This document shows, in pieces, positions 1 to 6,871 of a DNA stretch of 9,571 nucleotides. Every line of letters begins with the position of its first letter. Within the stretch, counting starts at the first letter, position 1. A program made the translations under genes and the position numbers. A model generated the notes under the pieces. That model was not told the origin of the DNA. It saw nothing but the letters and a program-made list of their open reading frames with translations, and did no database searches. This DNA is from Syntrophaceae bacterium (GTDB lineage Bacteria > Desulfobacterota > Desulfomonilia > Desulfomonilales > Desulfomonilaceae): assembly GCA_014874425.1 (NCBI GenBank), contig JACWAG010000150.1:1-9571 (forward strand), in the 5' to 3' direction.

Positions 1-352
1 ATATGCGATTAGATTCAACCGGTCAGAATTGGATTTGAATCATAAACATGAAGCTCAGTTGCGTGAGTATGATTGGCCTGGAAATGTGAGAGAACTACAA
101 AACGTAATCGAAAGAGCGGTGATTCTTACTAGCGGCAGTCAATTGGAACTTGACCTCCCCACGAAGAAGCCTTCACACTCGGATCATCCTTTCGCCGACT
201 CACCGACCCTAGATGAATTGCAGCGACTCTACATTGGTTTTGTCTCGAAGAAAACGGATGGTCGAATCGGAGGCCCAAGTGGAGCCGCTGAATAGCTGGG
301 TATGAAAAGGACAAGTCTTGGCAGTCGCATGAAGAAGTTAGGTATGCGCTGA
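1..352 (+). pseudogene. Sigma-54-dependent activator (3' end), HTH interrupted by in-frame TAG
   Basis: This is the C-terminal part of a bacterial enhancer-binding protein that activates RNA polymerase carrying sigma-54; the 5' part lies outside the window. The reading frame is open from base 2. The end of the AAA+ domain shows the family signature YDWPGNVRELQNVIERAV (about bases 68-121), and a Fis-type DNA-binding domain begins with TLDELQ and runs into RIGGPSGAAE. A TAG at 293-295 stops it there. The same frame then continues with LGMKRTSLGSRMKKLGMR to a TGA at 350-352, which is the usual end of FhlA-type activators (GAAELLGMKRTTL...). One base change, TTG to TAG, would explain the break. 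The stop removes the recognition helix, so the product probably cannot bind DNA unless the stop is suppressed or is a sequencing error. The gene converges on the amidase gene, which carries a sigma-54 promoter, so a regulatory link is plausible but inferred. Family assignment is very sure; pseudogene status is likely. Confidence 0.88.
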
Positions 353-417
353 GAGCCTACGAGCTTGTCCGAATAGCACATGTTCTTTGGTTTTGATTGG
401 TTGGTAAACTCTCCGGT

Positions 418-1617
418 CTATAGCAACAGAGTTGTCTTTTTTGCGTACTGATCTCCGACAAAATAACTTTTCGGAATCATAGCATGGATGCCTTTCGTCA
501 GGTCTACGACTTGTGTCACCCGCAAGTCTACCGCCATGCTACAGAAAGCGTAGCTATCAAGTTCATTCATCCCGTACCGTTTGTTGAGGAACTTTATAGC
601 GTTACGCACGGCCATTTTGGTGGACTCAAGCATGTCCGTGTGGAATCCCATAGCAATCCAATGAGTAGGGGTAGATGCAAAAGGCTCTTGTACCAATCCT
701 TTTAGATCCTTGCGAACGGTGATACGAAGCTTCATGCTTTTGAATGCGCCTTCGAGGGCGTTGAGATTTACCTCCCCGTCTCCTTGAGCATAATGAGCGT
801 CACCGCTTTTTAAGCCTGCTCCCTGAACATGTACCGGCAAATACAGCACGCTACCTGCTACAAGTTCCTTGTTGTCCATGTTTCCACCATGTTTTCCCGG
901 TGGAACGTTACTCCACATACCTTTCTCCGGAAGTTCGACACCGATTGTGCCGGGAAAAGGTCGAACAGGAATCTCGATGCCAGGTAGGAACTCAAATTTC
1001 ATCTTCTTTTGGTCCACCTCGTACCATGTGAGGCGGCCTTTGGGAAAATCATCAGGAAGCAGTCCCAGCTTCACAAATGAGGTTTCCGGATTCAGATTGA
1101 AGCCGTAATTTCCTGGGATAATATCAAGAATCTCAATCTGGAGCATGTCGCCAGGTTCAGCGCCATTCACAAAGATCGGACCCGTAAGAGTATGGTGGCC
1201 CGCTCCTTTTTTGGCTGCTTGAACTCCAGTCTTGGCGTCCGGATAAAAACTGGCGTCTGGAGTCTTGGCCATGACTTCTTTATACCAAGCCATCCAGTCT
1301 TCAATCTCCGCTCCGGGAATCATCTTACCTTTTAAGTGTGTATTTGTCTCAATTTCGACGATCTCTCCCGAATTCATGGTTAGGGCAGGTTTTGTAGAAT
1401 TATCCCAGTACCCTTCTGTGGATGTCATGTCATTGCACCCGAGAATGCGACATTTGCCGGTAGCGTCCACACGCTTTATGTTCATAGCTCCGGCGTTTTT
1501 GACAGCGAATTGATTCATGATCATCGTTCCTGCAAAAGCAGCCCCGTATTTAAGAACCGTTCGTCGGTCGAGACCATCGTTTGTATCTCGACATTCGTCA
1601 TTATCAGGCGATTTCAT
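418..1617 (-). CDS. Tat-exported acetamidase/formamidase-family protein
   Basis: This 399-residue protein belongs to the acetamidase/formamidase (FmdA/AmdA) family, which hydrolyses short amides such as formamide or acetamide to ammonia and the acid. Family motifs are HTLTGP (142-147), GAEPGDML (152-159), PPGKHGGNMD (239-248) and GDAHYAQGDGEV (272-283), the last carrying the conserved His, Gln, Asp and Glu. The N-terminus has a twin-arginine signal: DRRTVLK at 17-23, a hydrophobic stretch to about 39, and an A-G-A cleavage site at 42-44. This predicts export of the folded protein to the periplasm. I chose the ATG at 1617 because GGAGG (1623-1627) lies five bases upstream; an upstream TTG at 1629 in the same frame would place the ribosome site inside the gene. 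Transcription probably starts near 1765 from a sigma-54 promoter. The actual substrate cannot be told from sequence. The gene stands alone, with no visible amide transporter beside it. Confidence 0.9.
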   Translation of the reverse strand: MKSPDNDECRDTNDGLDRRTVLKYGAAFAGTMIMNQFAVKNAGAMNIKRVDATGKCRILGCNDMTSTEGYWDNSTKPALTMNSGEIVEIETNTHLKGKMIPGAEIEDWMAWYKEVMAKTPDASFYPDAKTGVQAAKKGAGHHTLTGPIFVNGAEPGDMLQIEILDIIPGNYGFNLNPETSFVKLGLLPDDFPKGRLTWYEVDQKKMKFEFLPGIEIPVRPFPGTIGVELPEKGMWSNVPPGKHGGNMDNKELVAGSVLYLPVHVQGAGLKSGDAHYAQGDGEVNLNALEGAFKSMKLRITVRKDLKGLVQEPFASTPTHWIAMGFHTDMLESTKMAVRNAIKFLNKRYGMNELDSYAFCSMAVDLRVTQVVDLTKGIHAMIPKSYFVGDQYAKKTTLLL

Positions 1618-1765
1618 ATATTCCTCCAATGTATTATATAACCGCGAAGCAGTTAGTCCGTGAATGGCGCTACTCTGGGTTAAGTTGGTCTGTATCCCCA
1701 GCGCCGGAACTACTTGGGATCGCCCAATCGATGCGTGTCTCCGGATTGTGAGTCACCATTCATGG
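1618..1765 (-). other. 5' leader of the amidase gene with two inverted repeats
   Basis: If the sigma-54 promoter is used, the amidase transcript has a leader of about 150 bases. It contains a short perfect stem (TTGGG at 1714-1718 with CCCAA at 1723-1727, four-base loop). It also contains a longer imperfect stem (GGCGCT at 1666-1671 with AGCGCC at 1700-1705, extended by a GGG/CCC helix after a bulge). I do not recognise a known riboswitch class. The ribosome site GGAGG at 1623-1627 is not paired by either stem. Confidence 0.3.
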
Positions 1766-1775
1766 CTGAAGAGGC

Positions 1776-1791
1776 AGCAATAAACGTGCCA
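1776..1791 (-). promoter_or_regulatory. Sigma-54 (RpoN) promoter for the amidase gene
   Basis: Read on the minus strand, the sequence is TGGCACG-TTTA-TTGCT. It matches the -24/-12 consensus TGGCACG-N4-TTGCW at every conserved base, with the required GG-N10-GC spacing (GG at 1790-1789, GC at 1778-1777). It points toward the amidase gene, and the expected start is near 1765, about 150 bases before the ATG. Such promoters need an enhancer-binding activator; the 3' end of one lies just beyond the amidase gene. The match is too good to be likely by chance, but no transcript data support it here. Confidence 0.82.
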
Positions 1792-1872
1792 GCTATAAAT
1801 TATTGCCTAATGGCTTAGAATTCCGACGGTATTGACTAGGGTTGATAAGGTCTTGGCCCATCGAAATACATA

Positions 1873-1890
1873 CATTCACGTACGATATTG
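1873..1890. promoter_or_regulatory. Possible upstream activator site for the sigma-54 promoter
   Basis: CATTCACGTACGATATTG has a CGTACG core with partly symmetric flanks and recalls the FhlA target as I remember it (CATTTCGTACGAAATG). It lies about 115 bases upstream of the expected amidase start, a usual distance for enhancer sites of sigma-54 activators. Only half of the flanking positions are symmetric and I see no second copy, so this is a suggestion rather than a firm call. Confidence 0.25.
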
Positions 1891-2177
1891 AAATAGGTCA
1901 TACCGGCGGGTAACTCAAGCGACGTAGAACCTGATATGGTGTTCAAAAATGGAGGAACAGCAATGGTCCAAAGGTTTAGGACAGTTGAATGCGACTTGTA
2001 AATGCAACCTGCTACGCCTAAATTTAGAGAGTCAACCCGTTGTCAACATCTAGGTATCAGAAACGGTGTTTTTTCTCTATATTCTAATTCCTGTCCGAAA
2101 TAGCTCTTCCTCAAGTCAATCACGATCTTGTTTTTCTTCTAATATTCTCACCTACTTGAACCGCATCCGCGCGTAAA

Positions 2178-2194
2178 TCGCGTCTTAGACGCGA
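2178..2194. repeat. Perfect 17-bp inverted repeat (TCGCGTCT-T-AGACGCGA)
   Basis: Two eight-base arms are exact reverse complements around a single T. The GC-rich arms stand out in an AT-rich surrounding, and no T-run follows on either strand. This suggests a protein-binding operator rather than a terminator. It lies about 390 bases upstream of the sigma-54 promoter and about 460 bases beyond the end of the isomerase-like gene, so its target gene is unclear. Confidence 0.5.
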
Positions 2195-2657
2195 AATACA
2201 CGATGATATATGGGTGGTATCGTTGGGTTTATGCTTTTGAGCCGGTTTCAATTTTACACTGGAGTGTTTACGGTTCCTAGATGGAACAGCGATCGTATTG
2301 GGTCAGCAGACTCCTTATTAAGCTCGAATATGAGAAGATTATAAGGATAGAAAATCAGTAAGAACACGCCTGAAACATTATGTTCAAGCTTACCTGCAAA
2401 AACGTTTTGCTTGTCTTAGACTTAGAATGGCTGTGTGGTCTGATAACGGGGGAGGGTAGGTGCATGGAAGCGCCCTTGCTATAAGAAAGTCCTTTATCGC
2501 CAAATTTTGGGAAAGGCTTGCGTGACTAAAAAACCAGGATCGTCTAATACTTACCAGCCTTCTACATCTGGCAATTTCTTTTGAATGTGGGAAGGTTAAA
2601 TAGAGATATTTAAGAGATCCGAATTGTCTAGTCGATGATTCAATCTGATAACCAACC

Positions 2658-3404
2658 TCAAAACTTTTTTGCCGCTTCCGTGAGAAGTTCCTGAGTTTCG
2701 GAACTGAACCAGCAGTCCAGGAACTCCTTATTTTTTGCTTTGAAATTTTTCTCATATCTCATGCGGAGGATCTCCACACGGTTCTCTTTTGCGGATGCAA
2801 AGGCTCTGGCAGGCTGTTTAGCCACCATTGAGACCATCTCTAAGGCTTTATCTTCAACATCCGACTTGGGAAAAACCTCGTGAACAATCCCCTTTTTCAT
2901 GGCGTCGGCGCAATCAATGAACTCACCGCGATAAATCATTTCAGAAGCGATTGCGTCTCCCACAATCTGGCGAAGTATCAAATCAGGCAGGTACGGAGTC
3001 GGCACGCCCAGTGTGATCTCATTAAGACCTATCAGAACCTTCCCAGAAGCAGCGGCGCGATAATCACAAGCTAGCATAAGAATTGTCCCACCTGCTATTG
3101 CGTGAGCCTTTATCGCTGCGGCCGTTGGTATTGGAATTGTCAGAAGATTGAAAACTACCTGATTGAATCGATAGAAAAAGTCACTCATACCTACGTGGTC
3201 GAGTTGCAACAGTTTGGGGAGATCAAAGCCCATAGAAAAGAATTTTTCTCCACCTGCCAGAACTGCGCCCATGAAGTCTTTCTTAACCTGATCTATAATC
3301 TCGGAGAGTTCTTCAACCAGGTCAGGGGTGATCGCATTGGTCACCCCATTGTGCAGCCTCACAATGGACAGATCTTCTTTGCTTTCCAGTCTTACAAGTG
3401 ACAA
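2658..3404 (-). CDS. Crotonase-family protein, enoyl-CoA isomerase-like
   Basis: This 248-residue protein has the crotonase (enoyl-CoA hydratase/isomerase) fold and acts on acyl-CoA thioesters in the cytoplasm. The first oxyanion-hole region is GGEKFFSMGFDL (51-62) and the second is AIAGGTILMLACDYR (102-116). The stretch IGLNEITLGVPTP (125-137) keeps one acidic residue, Glu129, matching the catalytic Glu of delta3,delta2-enoyl-CoA isomerases (CDYR...IGLNE..LG). The position of the second catalytic Glu of hydratases is Ile108. Isomerisation of 3-enoyl-CoA to 2-enoyl-CoA during beta-oxidation of unsaturated acids is therefore more likely than hydration; this is inferred from motif comparison. 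The start is a TTG at 3404 with GGAG six bases upstream, and no ATG fits better. The gene stands alone and is transcribed away from the kinase gene, with no other fatty-acid genes in view. The exact acyl substrate is unknown. Confidence 0.88.
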   Translation of the reverse strand: MSLVRLESKEDLSIVRLHNGVTNAITPDLVEELSEIIDQVKKDFMGAVLAGGEKFFSMGFDLPKLLQLDHVGMSDFFYRFNQVVFNLLTIPIPTAAAIKAHAIAGGTILMLACDYRAAASGKVLIGLNEITLGVPTPYLPDLILRQIVGDAIASEMIYRGEFIDCADAMKKGIVHEVFPKSDVEDKALEMVSMVAKQPARAFASAKENRVEILRMRYEKNFKAKNKEFLDCWFSSETQELLTEAAKKF

Positions 3405-3599
3405 GGCAGTCTCCTTTTCTGAAATATCTACAGGTCGAATGAGATTTCGTAATTACTCTATGAATTATTATCACAACCTCTACCATTAACGTATAGGATA
3501 GAATCACACAATTATAAATCGACAAAACTGTCTTACAGAGAACATTAATTTATGTTTATTGATGCCCGACCTCGAAAAAACACAATTGCTGGTAAGTGC

Positions 3600-3622
3600 T
3601 TTGGGTGACCCAAATTTTTGGG
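3600..3622. repeat. Interlocked TTTGGG / CCCAAA / TTTGGG dyads
   Basis: TTTGGG (3600-3605), CCCAAA (3609-3614) and TTTGGG (3617-3622) form two overlapping inverted repeats that share the middle arm, with spacers of three and two bases. The loops are too short for stable RNA hairpins on both sides, so tandem binding of a regulator is the better guess. The site is about 20 bases upstream of the possible -35 box at 3644. Confidence 0.45.
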
Positions 3623-3837
3623 GAAAGTCCTGTTAAACTTAAATTGACGCAATCGTGATTATGTCATAATAGACACAACCTGTTTTGCTTCATTATGGCT
3701 AGGACTTGACTGTCGTTAGCGCCAGGTGATTTGCTCTCGAAAATTTCTAAAAATCTATCTAAAAACCGACGCTACTGAGTATTGGCGGTCAGTGAGCCAT
3801 ACAGTCCCGACGAGGGAATCATTGATTCTGCTGGTGG

Positions 3838-3851
3838 GGGTCGTTATTTGC
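3838..3851 (+). promoter_or_regulatory. Weak sigma-54-like promoter candidate for the kinase gene
   Basis: GG at 3838-3839 and GC at 3850-3851 have the N10 spacing, and the -12 box TTGC is intact (GGGTCG-TTAT-TTGC). The -24 box departs from TGGCACG at the first T and in the central CA. It would give a leader of about 65 bases. It is clearly weaker than the site upstream of the amidase gene. Confidence 0.28.
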
Positions 3852-3927
3852 GAATAATGTGGGTTATTGCGTGTCCGTGATGCGCTATTAACGATGGAAA
3901 TCTTAGTGCTGCTATTTGGAGGATTAT

Positions 3928-6369
3928 ATGACCGATTCAACCCAAAAGATTAACGACTTTGAGAATCTTATCGCAAAAGGTTCAAATGCCAAGGAACCTA
4001 GGGAACTGAATGAGAAGACATTTAGAATGGGGCCGGGCATAGGCGTTTATTCCGTAGAAGGTAAATGTGTCATGGCCAATGAAGCCCTAGGGTCCAACTT
4101 GGGAATCAGTAAAGATGACCTTACGAAGAGAAATCTATGGAAAATTGAACCTCTGAAACAATCTGGATTATTCTCCGCAGCCCGAGATGTCTTTAGGTCT
4201 GGAAAGGATTTCCAAAAAGGGGTTTGGCTGAAAACGATTTGCGGCCGTCAACGGCATCTCGTTTTTTATTTCAGCCGTACTATCTGGCATGAGCAACCGC
4301 ACCTGTTGGTTGCTACTTTGAGTGTTGCTGATGACATTGCAGGTCAGGAGTCGACAGGACAAAAAATTCACGGGAATCATGAGGACCTTAGAGTTCGGAG
4401 GGAGGAGGAAACACTCCTATTAGTTCGAGAAAATCAGAAATTGCAAAAAGAGATGTCAGCGAGACTAAGGGCGGAAACCGCATTTCGGGAAAGTGAAGAG
4501 CGCTTCCAACAGATGTTCGAAGTTGCCAACGAAGGCATGGTGGCCATGGATGAAAATGGCCAAGTCACCTTCGTCAACAAGGCCTTGGCGAAAAAACTTG
4601 GCTATGAGCCGCGAGAGATGCTCGATCAACCGATGACACAGTATATATTTCCCGATGACCTTGATCATTACCTCGAACAAATAGAATATCGCAAACGTGG
4701 CGAAGCCACCCGGTACGAGCGACGATTTTGTCACAAGGGTGGCCGTGAGGTCTGGACCATAGTTTCGGCCACGCCGATTTTCTCGGAGAGCGGGATCTTT
4801 ACAGGTTCCTTCGCAATGGTTACCGACATCACTGATCGAAAAGTAGTGGAGCAAGCGCTATTAGAATCCGAACAAAAGAACCGAGTCCTTGTTGAAGAAT
4901 CACCACTCGGGATAGCGATATTTCAAGACGACAAACTTGCTTATGCCAATCCACGTCTCTTCGATATGTTCGGCTATGACAGTACAGATCGCGTTCTCGG
5001 TCTTTCACCGGAAAGCTTTGTTGCGGCTAAAGACAGAGATTTGGTCACGCAAAGACGAAAAGAACGATTGCAGGGTAAAACACAACCCAGGAATTACGAA
5101 GTCACGGCAATAAGGAAAAACGGTGAATCTTTCCCCGTAGAAACCTGGCCGAGGCTAATCAATTACCAAGGACAGCTTTCGGTCATGGCTTTTTTTACTG
5201 ACCAGTCCGAATCTAAGAGCCTAAGAAACCAGCTTAACCAAGCCCAAAAGATGGAGGCGATTGGGACTCTGGCCAGTGGTATAGCGCACGATTTCAATAA
5301 CATACTTCAAGTGGTTCTCGGTTATTCAGATTTGCTACTTATTGAACCATCAATTCAAGATTCGTCAAAAGAAAACTTACAAATTATAGCCCAAGCGGCT
5401 CAATCTGGGGCTGACTTAGCAAGCAGACTACTTACATTTAGTAGAAAGGCTGACTTTAACCCTCGTCGAGTGAATTTAAATGTTAAGATTGAAGATTTAA
5501 GAAAATTCCTGTCTCGAACTATTCCAAAAATGATCGAGATTGAGCTTCAATTGACCGATAACTTGGCTGATGTCAATGCTGACCCAATTCAGATGGAGCA
5601 GGTTCTGATGAACTTGGCCATAAACGCGAAGGACGCCATGCCCAACGGCGGTAAGTTATTTATCGAGACAATGAATATGACTTTAGAGCAACAGTCTTGC
5701 AAAGCCCTTTCTCAGGGAACTTCAGAAACTTACGTCTTGATTTCTGTTTCTGACACCGGTTATGGCATGGACAAAGAAACGGTCTCTCACATATTTGAAC
5801 CGTTTTTTACGACAAAGACTCCGGGACAGGGTACAGGGCTTGGACTTGCAATGGTTTATAGCATTGTCAAACAACACAAGGGTTACATATGTTGCGACAG
5901 TGAACCCGGTATTGGAACAACTTTTGGTATTTGCTTGCCAGCAACATTCTCTGAGGCTATTCCTGATCTACCGGCGCACGGACAAGTACTTAGGGGGGGC
6001 ACTGAAACCATTCTTGTCGTGGACGACGATGATCAAATAAGGAGCTTCCTATGTGAATTGTGTAACAAGGTTGGATATACCACACATACTGCAGAAAATG
6101 GCAAAAAGGCGCTAGAGTTCCTCAAAGACATGCGTCAGAAGATTGATATGGTTATCTTGGATCTAGCCATGCCGCAAATGGGAGGCATGGAGTGTCTTGA
6201 AGGTATTCTGAAAATGGATCCGGATGCAAAAGTGCTTGTCGCCAGTGGCCTTACTTTAGAGGAGACTGAGAAAAGATCAATACTCAGTAGGACTGCAGGT
6301 CTCCTTGCTAAACCTTTCAATATCAACCAAGTCCTTCAGGTCATAAGGACTGTGCTGGACTTTAATTAG
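3928..6369 (+). CDS. PAS-rich hybrid sensor histidine kinase with C-terminal receiver
   Basis: This 813-residue cytoplasmic signalling kinase has no membrane segment or signal peptide. An N-terminal PAS-like region (about 31-136) is followed by a charged coiled-coil linker (about 155-190), two clearer PAS domains (about 189-305, ending in VTDITDRK, and about 316-426), a HisKA domain with phospho-acceptor His454 in GIAHDFNN, and a complete ATPase: N box around Asn566 (NLAINAKDAM), G1 DTGYGM (609-614), F box FEPFFTTK (623-630), G2 GTGLGLAM (635-642). A receiver domain follows (about 694-813) with the acidic cluster at 699-702, phospho-acceptor Asp745 in ILDLAMP and Lys795 in AKPF. All catalytic residues are present. 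The ATG at 3928 is preceded by GGAGG with five bases between; the in-frame TTG at 3916 would overlap that site. There is no output domain, so the signal must pass to an unlinked partner. The sensed signal is unknown; internal PAS domains suggest redox, ligand or metabolic sensing. Confidence 0.93.
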   Translation: MTDSTQKINDFENLIAKGSNAKEPRELNEKTFRMGPGIGVYSVEGKCVMANEALGSNLGISKDDLTKRNLWKIEPLKQSGLFSAARDVFRSGKDFQKGVWLKTICGRQRHLVFYFSRTIWHEQPHLLVATLSVADDIAGQESTGQKIHGNHEDLRVRREEETLLLVRENQKLQKEMSARLRAETAFRESEERFQQMFEVANEGMVAMDENGQVTFVNKALAKKLGYEPREMLDQPMTQYIFPDDLDHYLEQIEYRKRGEATRYERRFCHKGGREVWTIVSATPIFSESGIFTGSFAMVTDITDRKVVEQALLESEQKNRVLVEESPLGIAIFQDDKLAYANPRLFDMFGYDSTDRVLGLSPESFVAAKDRDLVTQRRKERLQGKTQPRNYEVTAIRKNGESFPVETWPRLINYQGQLSVMAFFTDQSESKSLRNQLNQAQKMEAIGTLASGIAHDFNNILQVVLGYSDLLLIEPSIQDSSKENLQIIAQAAQSGADLASRLLTFSRKADFNPRRVNLNVKIEDLRKFLSRTIPKMIEIELQLTDNLADVNADPIQMEQVLMNLAINAKDAMPNGGKLFIETMNMTLEQQSCKALSQGTSETYVLISVSDTGYGMDKETVSHIFEPFFTTKTPGQGTGLGLAMVYSIVKQHKGYICCDSEPGIGTTFGICLPATFSEAIPDLPAHGQVLRGGTETILVVDDDDQIRSFLCELCNKVGYTTHTAENGKKALEFLKDMRQKIDMVILDLAMPQMGGMECLEGILKMDPDAKVLVASGLTLEETEKRSILSRTAGLLAKPFNINQVLQVIRTVLDFN

Positions 6370-6871
6370 TAGACTGTTTCATAAACAACTTGCCATCAGG
6401 CGCGGGATGGAGGACCTACAGGCTACAGGAGATTTGACCACTCAATGTTGTGCGTGCCGTCGGAATTCTGAACCTGACAAACAGCAATAGGTAGAAACTG
6501 CCTCCGTTCAGGAGAGGTGGTAATTACCGATCCGTTATAGAAAGTTGGCTCAAGGAAGCCGGAATGTTACCATACAAAATTATGGAATCAGCGAGAGCTA
6601 GAACGCAGTCCTGGGATGTGTTATGGACTGTTTGGGTATCACACAATTTCCGTGGTCCGTTATTGCCAAAATGAACTACTCTGACAAGGTGAAAACACAT
6701 CAACGTCTCAAAGGTTTAGGTAGGGTACCAACGAATGTTTATTCGTAGAAAAGATACTCTCCTGACAAGAGCTATGGACGCTTTTCTTTTTTCGATCAGG
6801 AAAGTATATGGTCTCGAAGGACGTCGATACCCCTCGGCGACTACGCCGGGAAGAATGCAAGGAGAATTTCC
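6370..6871. other. Intergenic region, nothing recognised
   Basis: About 500 bases between the kinase stop and the oxidoreductase start. All three forward frames are broken by stops, and short frames such as the one ending near 6665 resemble nothing I know. A small AT-rich stem (TGTTT at 6375-6379 with AAACA at 6383-6387) follows the kinase but has no T-run. No tRNA, consensus promoter or repeat array was seen. The 12-base string CAAAGGTTTAGG occurs here (6709-6720) and at 1969-1980, probably by chance. Confidence 0.5.

Larger units (their letters stand above)
1792..2657. other. Long intergenic region without a convincing gene
   Basis: About 870 bases between the amidase promoter and the 3' end of the enoyl-CoA isomerase-like gene. 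It is rich in A+T and in stop codons on both strands. A minus-strand frame of about 66 codons between stops (about 2041 to 1838) has no start with a ribosome site and resembles nothing I know. Visible structure is limited to GTCAAC repeated at 2031-2036 and 2042-2047 (11-base pitch), a perfect palindrome at 2178-2194, and the possible activator site at 1873-1890. There is no RNA gene, no repeat array and no clear terminator after the isomerase-like gene. Confidence 0.6.
3405..3927. other. Divergent intergenic region between isomerase-like and kinase genes
   Basis: About 520 AT-rich bases separate two genes transcribed away from each other, so promoters for both should lie here. For the minus-strand gene, a perfect TATAAT occurs on that strand at 3516-3511, but no good -35 box sits 16-18 bases upstream. 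For the kinase there is TTGACG at 3644-3649 with CATAAT at 3665-3670 (spacing 15, short of the optimum) and a weaker sigma-54-like site further down. A tandem dyad lies at 3600-3622. I see no small gene. Confidence 0.5.

Noticed and set aside
1838..2041. Minus-strand open frame of about 66 codons with protein-like sequence
   Set aside because: No start codon with a ribosome site, no recognisable motif, and a length common by chance between stops.
1949..2053. Small plus-strand frames near a GGAGG at 1951-1955
   Set aside because: One frame is 12 codons and the other uses an ATG that overlaps the GGAGG itself; neither resembles a known peptide.
2390..2755. Minus-strand open frame of 121 codons
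   Set aside because: It overlaps the 3' end of the isomerase-like gene in another frame, shows no family motif and is arginine/serine-rich as shadow frames often are.
3783..3797. TGGC...GC string with ten-base spacing upstream of the kinase gene
   Set aside because: The -12 box reads GAGC instead of TTGC and the site is weaker than the candidate at 3838-3851.
6375..6387. Small stem after the kinase stop
   Set aside because: Five AT-rich pairs with a three-base loop and no T-run; too weak to call a terminator.
6647..6670. GG...GC sigma-54-like string upstream of the oxidoreductase gene (GTGGTCCGTTATTGCC)
   Set aside because: The spacing is nine bases instead of ten, which is not tolerated by typical RpoN promoters.
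6709..6720. CAAAGGTTTAGG, also present at 1969-1980
   Set aside because: Only 12 bases are shared, flanks do not match and contexts differ; chance is the simplest explanation.
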